Assembly (NCBI GenBank): GCA_905372595.1
Contig: CAJPPS010000076.1
Location: forward strand, 1 to 7,016
Source: an uncultured Capnocytophaga sp.
GTDB taxonomy: Bacteria > Bacteroidota > Bacteroidia > Flavobacteriales > Flavobacteriaceae
Length of the DNA: 7,016 nucleotides
Reading direction: 5' to 3'
This document shows positions 6,820 through 7,016 of this stretch, one piece after another. The notes under the pieces were generated by a model, which worked only from the letters and a program-made list of their open reading frames with translations, was not told the origin of the DNA and did no database searches. Numbering within the stretch: position 1 is the stretch's first letter; each line of letters begins with the position of its first letter. The position numbers were made by a program, and so were the translations under genes.

Positions 6820-6868
6820 AATAATATTATATCTATTTCTATTAATTCTAATATAGTTTTTACTAGGC

Positions 6869-6907
6869 AAAAAAAGAGAGCCTCTGGAAAAATCTCCAAA
6901 GACTCTC
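6869..6907 (-). terminator. Intrinsic terminator of the T9SS-tail gene
   Basis: On the minus strand GAGAGTCTTTGG (6907-6896) pairs with CCAGAGGCTCTC (6887-6876) over 12 bp including two G-U pairs, around an 8-nt loop, followed directly by seven T (6875-6869). It begins 22 nt after the stop codon of the right-edge gene. This separates that gene from the downstream ankyrin gene. Confidence 0.85.
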
Positions 6908-6929
6908 ATTTATTATAAATCTGATAGAA

Positions 6930-7016
6930 CTAATCTACCTTAAGGTATAACCAACCTGTTTTCTCTTGGCGGTTGCCCTTCAAGTCAGTATATTCCAGTA
7001 AGTAGTAGTAGGTTCC
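6930..7016 (-). CDS. C-terminal end of a T9SS-exported (gliding-motility-type sorting domain) protein, partial
   Basis: The last 28 codons and a TAG stop are present; the gene enters from the right edge on the minus strand. The tail begins GTYYYLLEYTDLKGNRQEKT and ends GWLYLKVD. This is the final beta-hairpin of the 'gliding motility-associated C-terminal domain' (type B T9SS sorting domain; typical endings resemble GTYYY..EY......KTGW.Y..). Proteins with this tail are exported across the outer membrane by the type IX secretion system and are often large adhesins or PKD-repeat proteins. Nothing can be said about the passenger. A strong terminator follows 22 nt after the stop. The call rests on a short segment, but the motif is distinctive. 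Confidence 0.8.
   Translation of the reverse strand, partial: GTYYYLLEYTDLKGNRQEKTGWLYLKVD

Noticed and set aside
6768..6899. 44-codon N-terminal extension of the ankyrin frame
   Set aside because: It crosses the TAnnTTTG promoter and part of the neighbouring terminator, and would bury the signal peptide internally.
1..7016. Search for CRISPR arrays, insertion sequences, tRNA/rRNA genes, or a defence or secretion island
   Set aside because: No spaced repeats, transposase motifs, clover-leaf sequences or nuclease/toxin genes were seen; all long frames are explained by recognisable housekeeping or envelope families.

Overview
The window looks like ordinary chromosomal sequence from a member of the Bacteroidota, most likely a Flavobacteriia species. 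Four things point that way: AT-rich DNA, promoters of the TTG-N19/20-TAnnTTTG type, A-rich leaders without clear Shine-Dalgarno sites, and a partial gene ending in a type IX secretion (gliding-motility-type) C-terminal tail. The genus is not proven; Capnocytophaga is a guess only.

Layout. Positions 1-1349 hold two minus-strand genes. The first is a MetX-type homoserine O-acyltransferase (381-1349). The second, 42 bp downstream, is the 5' part of a LolA-like outer-membrane lipoprotein carrier gene that runs off the left edge (1-338). A 242-bp divergent intergenic region (1350-1591) carries the promoter for each direction and an 11-bp direct repeat over the metX promoter. On the plus strand lie an exported MltD-type lytic transglycosylase with a C-terminal LysM (1592-2929), a cystathionine beta-synthase/cysteine synthase-type PLP enzyme (3039-4073) with its own promoter, and an acyl-CoA dehydrogenase (4100-5233) 26 bp further on, probably in the same operon. 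A symmetric hairpin (5244-5275) closes this block and serves the convergent gene too. Positions 5292-6767 (minus) encode an exported ankyrin-repeat protein with its own promoter. At the right edge (6930-7016, minus) are the last 28 codons of a T9SS-exported protein, followed by a strong terminator.

How the genes relate. MetX (O-acyl-homoserine) and the CBS-like enzyme (homocysteine/serine/sulfide chemistry) both belong to sulfur amino acid metabolism, but they lie in separate transcription units about 1.7 kb apart. The remaining genes serve the envelope (LolA, MltD, exported ankyrin protein, T9SS cargo) or acyl-CoA oxidation. I see no CRISPR array, mobile element, tRNA, rRNA, toxin-antitoxin or defence locus, and nothing that clearly amounts to an undescribed system. 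The points most worth checking are the metX promoter repeat, the CBS-ACAD operon and the role of the exported ankyrin protein.
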